DNA of 8,129 nt from an uncultured Ignavibacteriales bacterium. GTDB taxonomy: Bacteria; Bacteroidota; Ignavibacteria; Ignavibacteriales; Ignavibacteriaceae. The DNA lies in assembly GCA_913053915.1 (NCBI GenBank), contig CAJXGP010000070.1, forward strand, positions 1 through 8,129, given 5' to 3'. How positions within the stretch are numbered: the stretch's first letter is position 1; the number at the start of each line of letters is the position of its first letter. Below are positions 5,980 to 8,129 of the stretch, piece after piece. Both the position numbers and the translations under genes were made by a program. A model generated the notes under the pieces. The model made no database searches, was not told where the DNA came from, and saw only the letters and a list, made by a program, of their open reading frames with translations.

Positions 5980-7410
5980 CTAAAAAAAATATTATTACTG
6001 ATTGTCTTATTAACTTCAAGTTTATTTCCGCAAAGCAATCTAAAAGAAGTTCAGTATAAAATAGATACGGTTTTATCAAATAAATATTTTAACTCCACTT
6101 TGATGGGAATCGATATATATGATTTATCCGCTCGACAAAGCATATATAAAAAAAACGAAAATATGCTTCTTAATCCCGCATCAAACATGAAGATTCTTAC
6201 AACTTCCACCGCATTGGTTTTTCTTGGTCCGACTTATTCATTTACCACATCGCTTTATTATTCGGGTAAAATTATTAACAAAACCTTATACGGTGATCTA
6301 TATGTAGTAGGTGGATCCGATCCTGATTTTACAACGGAGGATATAGACTCATTGGTCTCCGTAATAAAATCTTTGGGTATCAAAGAAATAACAGGTAATA
6401 TATATGGTGATGTTTCAATGATGGATTCATTGTTTTGGGGAAGAGGTTGGATGTGGGATGATGATCCTTCAACCGACGCACCTTATTTAACTCCGTTAGA
6501 TATTAACCGGAACTCAATCGGTATTATCGTAAAAAGCAAATTGTTGGGGGAGAAACCGTCGGTCAGCTTAGTACCTCCAACTGATTATGTAAGTATTCAA
6601 AATAAAGCTATAACTGTTCCGGCAGATAGCCCGAACACGCTGAAAGTTACACGCGCCTGGTTAAATAGGAAAAATAAAATAATAGTTGAAGGTGATCTAC
6701 CGAATAAAGTTATTCCGGATTCTCTGCAAGATACTTTGCATGTTAATGTCTTTAGACCCGATTTTTATTTTTTAACTTTATTAAAAGAACATGCTGTAAA
6801 TAGCGGAATTATTTTCGACGGTAAAATTGATACCGCTACCACTCCTTTCAGTGCAATTAATTTTTTTAATTTTAAACGACCCTTTGATAGCGTTATTGTG
6901 AACTTAAATAAAGTTAGCTATAATCTCGGCGCGGAAATGACAATGTATGCATTTTCAAGAAAGTTTTACGGAAAACCCGCTACTGCTCAAAATGGGATGA
7001 AAGTAATTGATAGTTTACTTGTACTTGCCGGATTAACGCCGGACAATTACAGAATTGTTGATGGATCCGGTGTCTCACGTTATGATTTAGTTACCGCCAA
7101 AGTATTATTGTCTGTTTTAAAATATATGTATTACAAGAAACCGTCTTTGTTTAGAATTTTGTATAAATCATTTCCCATTGCGGGAGTCGACGGAACTTTG
7201 AAGAATCGTATGAAGAATACGCCTGCTGAGGGAAATGTACATGCAAAAACCGGCACTTTAAGCGGGGTGTGTTCCTTATCGGGGTATCTAACGGCAAAAA
7301 ATGGGCATTTAATTGTATTTTCAATGTTAACGGAAAATTTTGTGGGAAGTGCAAAAATAGGTAGAAACTTTCAAGATGAAATTAGTAATATATTAGTGAA
7401 TTATAACTGA
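5977..7410 (+). CDS. dacB: D-alanyl-D-alanine carboxypeptidase/endopeptidase, PBP4 type (peptidase S13)
   Basis: A 477-residue exported penicillin-binding protein that trims or cleaves peptidoglycan peptides in the periplasm. All three active-site motifs are present: SxxK as 'PASNMK' (nucleophile S69, K72), SxN as 'VSYNLGAEM' (S314, N316) and KTG as 'HAKTGTLSG' (424-426). 'VDGSGVSRYD' (361-370), typical of S13 enzymes, is also there. The region between the first two motifs (about 90-300) is the large insert that separates class C PBPs from other DD-peptidases. The N-terminus, with KK and then a hydrophobic stretch to about residue 18, is a signal peptide with probable cleavage near 'LFPQS'. 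The length matches DacB (about 480). The gene sits 15 bases after the TatD-radical SAM stop and is probably in the same operon. No terminator is evident after it. Confidence 0.95.
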   Translation: MLKKILLLIVLLTSSLFPQSNLKEVQYKIDTVLSNKYFNSTLMGIDIYDLSARQSIYKKNENMLLNPASNMKILTTSTALVFLGPTYSFTTSLYYSGKIINKTLYGDLYVVGGSDPDFTTEDIDSLVSVIKSLGIKEITGNIYGDVSMMDSLFWGRGWMWDDDPSTDAPYLTPLDINRNSIGIIVKSKLLGEKPSVSLVPPTDYVSIQNKAITVPADSPNTLKVTRAWLNRKNKIIVEGDLPNKVIPDSLQDTLHVNVFRPDFYFLTLLKEHAVNSGIIFDGKIDTATTPFSAINFFNFKRPFDSVIVNLNKVSYNLGAEMTMYAFSRKFYGKPATAQNGMKVIDSLLVLAGLTPDNYRIVDGSGVSRYDLVTAKVLLSVLKYMYYKKPSLFRILYKSFPIAGVDGTLKNRMKNTPAEGNVHAKTGTLSGVCSLSGYLTAKNGHLIVFSMLTENFVGSAKIGRNFQDEISNILVNYN

Positions 7411-7595
7411 ATTGCTCTATCTGAAGGTTTTGCTTGTGGGCAGATCACCGGATAAGTGAGCAACGGTAATTTCAATATTCAGAATCTTTATTTACCCGAT
7501 GGGGTTTAAAAAGATAAATGAACTTTTTGAACCGAATTCACAAATAATATTTGAACTCATTTTTAAATTAAAAATTTGAAGGGATAATTCTCAAA

Positions 7596-7964
7596 ATGTT
7601 AAAAAAACATGTATCAACTATTTTACTTTTCGCTTTTGCCGCAATGTTCTTATTGAATTCATGTGGAAAAGCGCCTTATAAAAAAGCTAAACCGCTCTAT
7701 CAATTGGAAACAAATTATAACATCCCGAAATTCGATGCCGAAAATGCTTACAGGCAAATTGAAACTCAAGTTAAATTCGGTCCGCGCAATCCGAATTCTA
7801 CCGGACATGCGGAAGACTTGGCGTATCTTGAAAATCAATTGAAGCAGTATGCAGATACATTGGAAATTCAATCGTTTAATTATCCCGGATATAAAGGCGT
7901 TACATTACATCTGACAAATTTAATTGCTAAGTTCAATCCTAAATTAAACTCCATATTCGATACC
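7596..7964 (+). CDS. M28-family glutaminyl-peptide cyclotransferase-like lipoprotein, N-terminal part only
   Basis: The first 123 residues of an exported zinc-hydrolase-fold protein. A lipoprotein signal is clear: KK, a hydrophobic stretch, and the lipobox 'LLNSC' with the lipidated cysteine at residue 23. The segment 'FGPRNPNSTGH' (61-71) is the hallmark N-terminal motif of the M28 group related to glutaminyl cyclases, and 'LTNLIAKFNPKLNS' (106-119) is the strand before the expected metal-binding 'AHWD' section. That section never comes. After about nt 7950 the sequence turns GC-rich and encodes an unrelated Tat signal, so the gene is cut off, most likely by an assembly join. A GAAGGG ribosome site lies at 7578-7583. 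The open frame does not stop but runs on into the next gene. The cyclase versus aminopeptidase choice is uncertain. Confidence 0.75.
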
Positions 7965-8129
7965 ATGGATCGCCGCACCTTTATGAAAATCATGGGGCTG
8001 ACCGGCAGCGGCCTGGCGCTGAACCTGACCGGTTGCGGCAATGCCTCGATCGAGACCGGCAAGGAAGAGATCAATTCCTACGTCGATCCGGAAGAATTTG
8101 CCATTCCCGGCGATGAGGTCTGGTACGCC
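7965..8129 (+). CDS. Tat-exported molybdopterin oxidoreductase-like protein, N-terminus (3' end outside window)
   Basis: Fifty-five residues open to the window edge. The start 'MDRRTFMK' is a twin-arginine signal. A hydrophobic stretch then ends in 'NLTGCG', a lipobox-like site with C24, so this may be a Tat lipoprotein. The segment 'EEFAIPGDEVWYA' near the end resembles the sequence just before the first iron-sulfur cysteines of polysulfide-reductase-like and alternative-complex-III-like molybdopterin enzymes, where 'CxxC' normally follows; those cysteines are beyond the window. G+C is about 58% by hand count, against about 29% just upstream. There is no ribosome site before the ATG at 7965, which fits a join placed right at the start. 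Tat export is well supported; the enzyme class is a tentative reading from remembered family sequences. Confidence 0.6.
   Translation, partial: MDRRTFMKIMGLTGSGLALNLTGCGNASIETGKEEINSYVDPEEFAIPGDEVWYA

Noticed and set aside
7151..7354. Minus-strand open frame inside dacB
   Set aside because: Antisense shadow over the conserved KTG region.
7551..7578. Bacteroidetes-type -33/-7 promoter (TTG ... AAAATTTG) for the M28 gene
   Set aside because: The -7 element misses the leading T of TAnnTTTG and would leave almost no leader before the ribosome site; not strong enough to annotate.
7659..8074. Two minus-strand open frames opposite the M28 and Tat genes
   Set aside because: Antisense shadows; one crosses the suspected join, and neither has a recognisable motif.

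Overview
The window reads as metagenome-derived DNA, and I think it joins pieces of more than one genome. Three blocks can be told apart. Block A (1 to about 2100) carries the 3' end of a tetratricopeptide-repeat (TPR) gene and a complete AbiE-type (type IV) toxin-antitoxin operon. The protein style and a canonical sigma70 promoter recall Patescibacteria (candidate phyla radiation), but this is an impression without a database search. Block B (about 2600 to about 7950) is AT-rich and looks like Bacteroidota/Ignavibacteriota DNA. Block C (from about 7965 to the end) is abruptly GC-rich: a hand count gives about 58% G+C over the last 165 bases against about 29% over 7861-7950. It begins a Tat-exported molybdopterin-oxidoreductase-like protein.

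Layout. 1-654 (+): TPR protein, 5' end outside the window. 672-699: strong extended -10 promoter. 732-1328 (+) and 1322-2095 (+): abiEi antitoxin and abiEii nucleotidyltransferase toxin, overlapping by 7 bases. 2096-2611: no convincing gene, but several small dyad symmetries. 2612-2813 (+): a frameshifted, truncated remnant of a VPS10/BNR-type beta-propeller gene. 2817-4286 (-): a short RecQ helicase. 4287-4599: divergent intergenic region with three copies of a 9-mer. 4600-5961 (+): a TatD nuclease fused to a radical SAM domain. 5977-7410 (+): a PBP4-type D-Ala-D-Ala carboxypeptidase, very close behind the fusion. 7596 to about 7964 (+): N-terminus of an M28 lipoprotein of the glutaminyl-cyclotransferase type. 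7965-8129 (+): the Tat protein, which happens to continue in the same open frame as the M28 gene.

How the genes work together. abiEi/abiEii form a self-contained regulator-toxin pair with its own promoter. The tatD-radical SAM gene and dacB are probably co-transcribed, being 15 bases apart, although no functional link is obvious. recQ is transcribed divergently from them. The most biologically interesting item is the TatD-radical SAM fusion. The most important caution is the in-frame join near 7950-7965, which would make a gene caller report a fused protein that probably does not exist. No tRNA, rRNA, CRISPR array or complete insertion sequence was seen.
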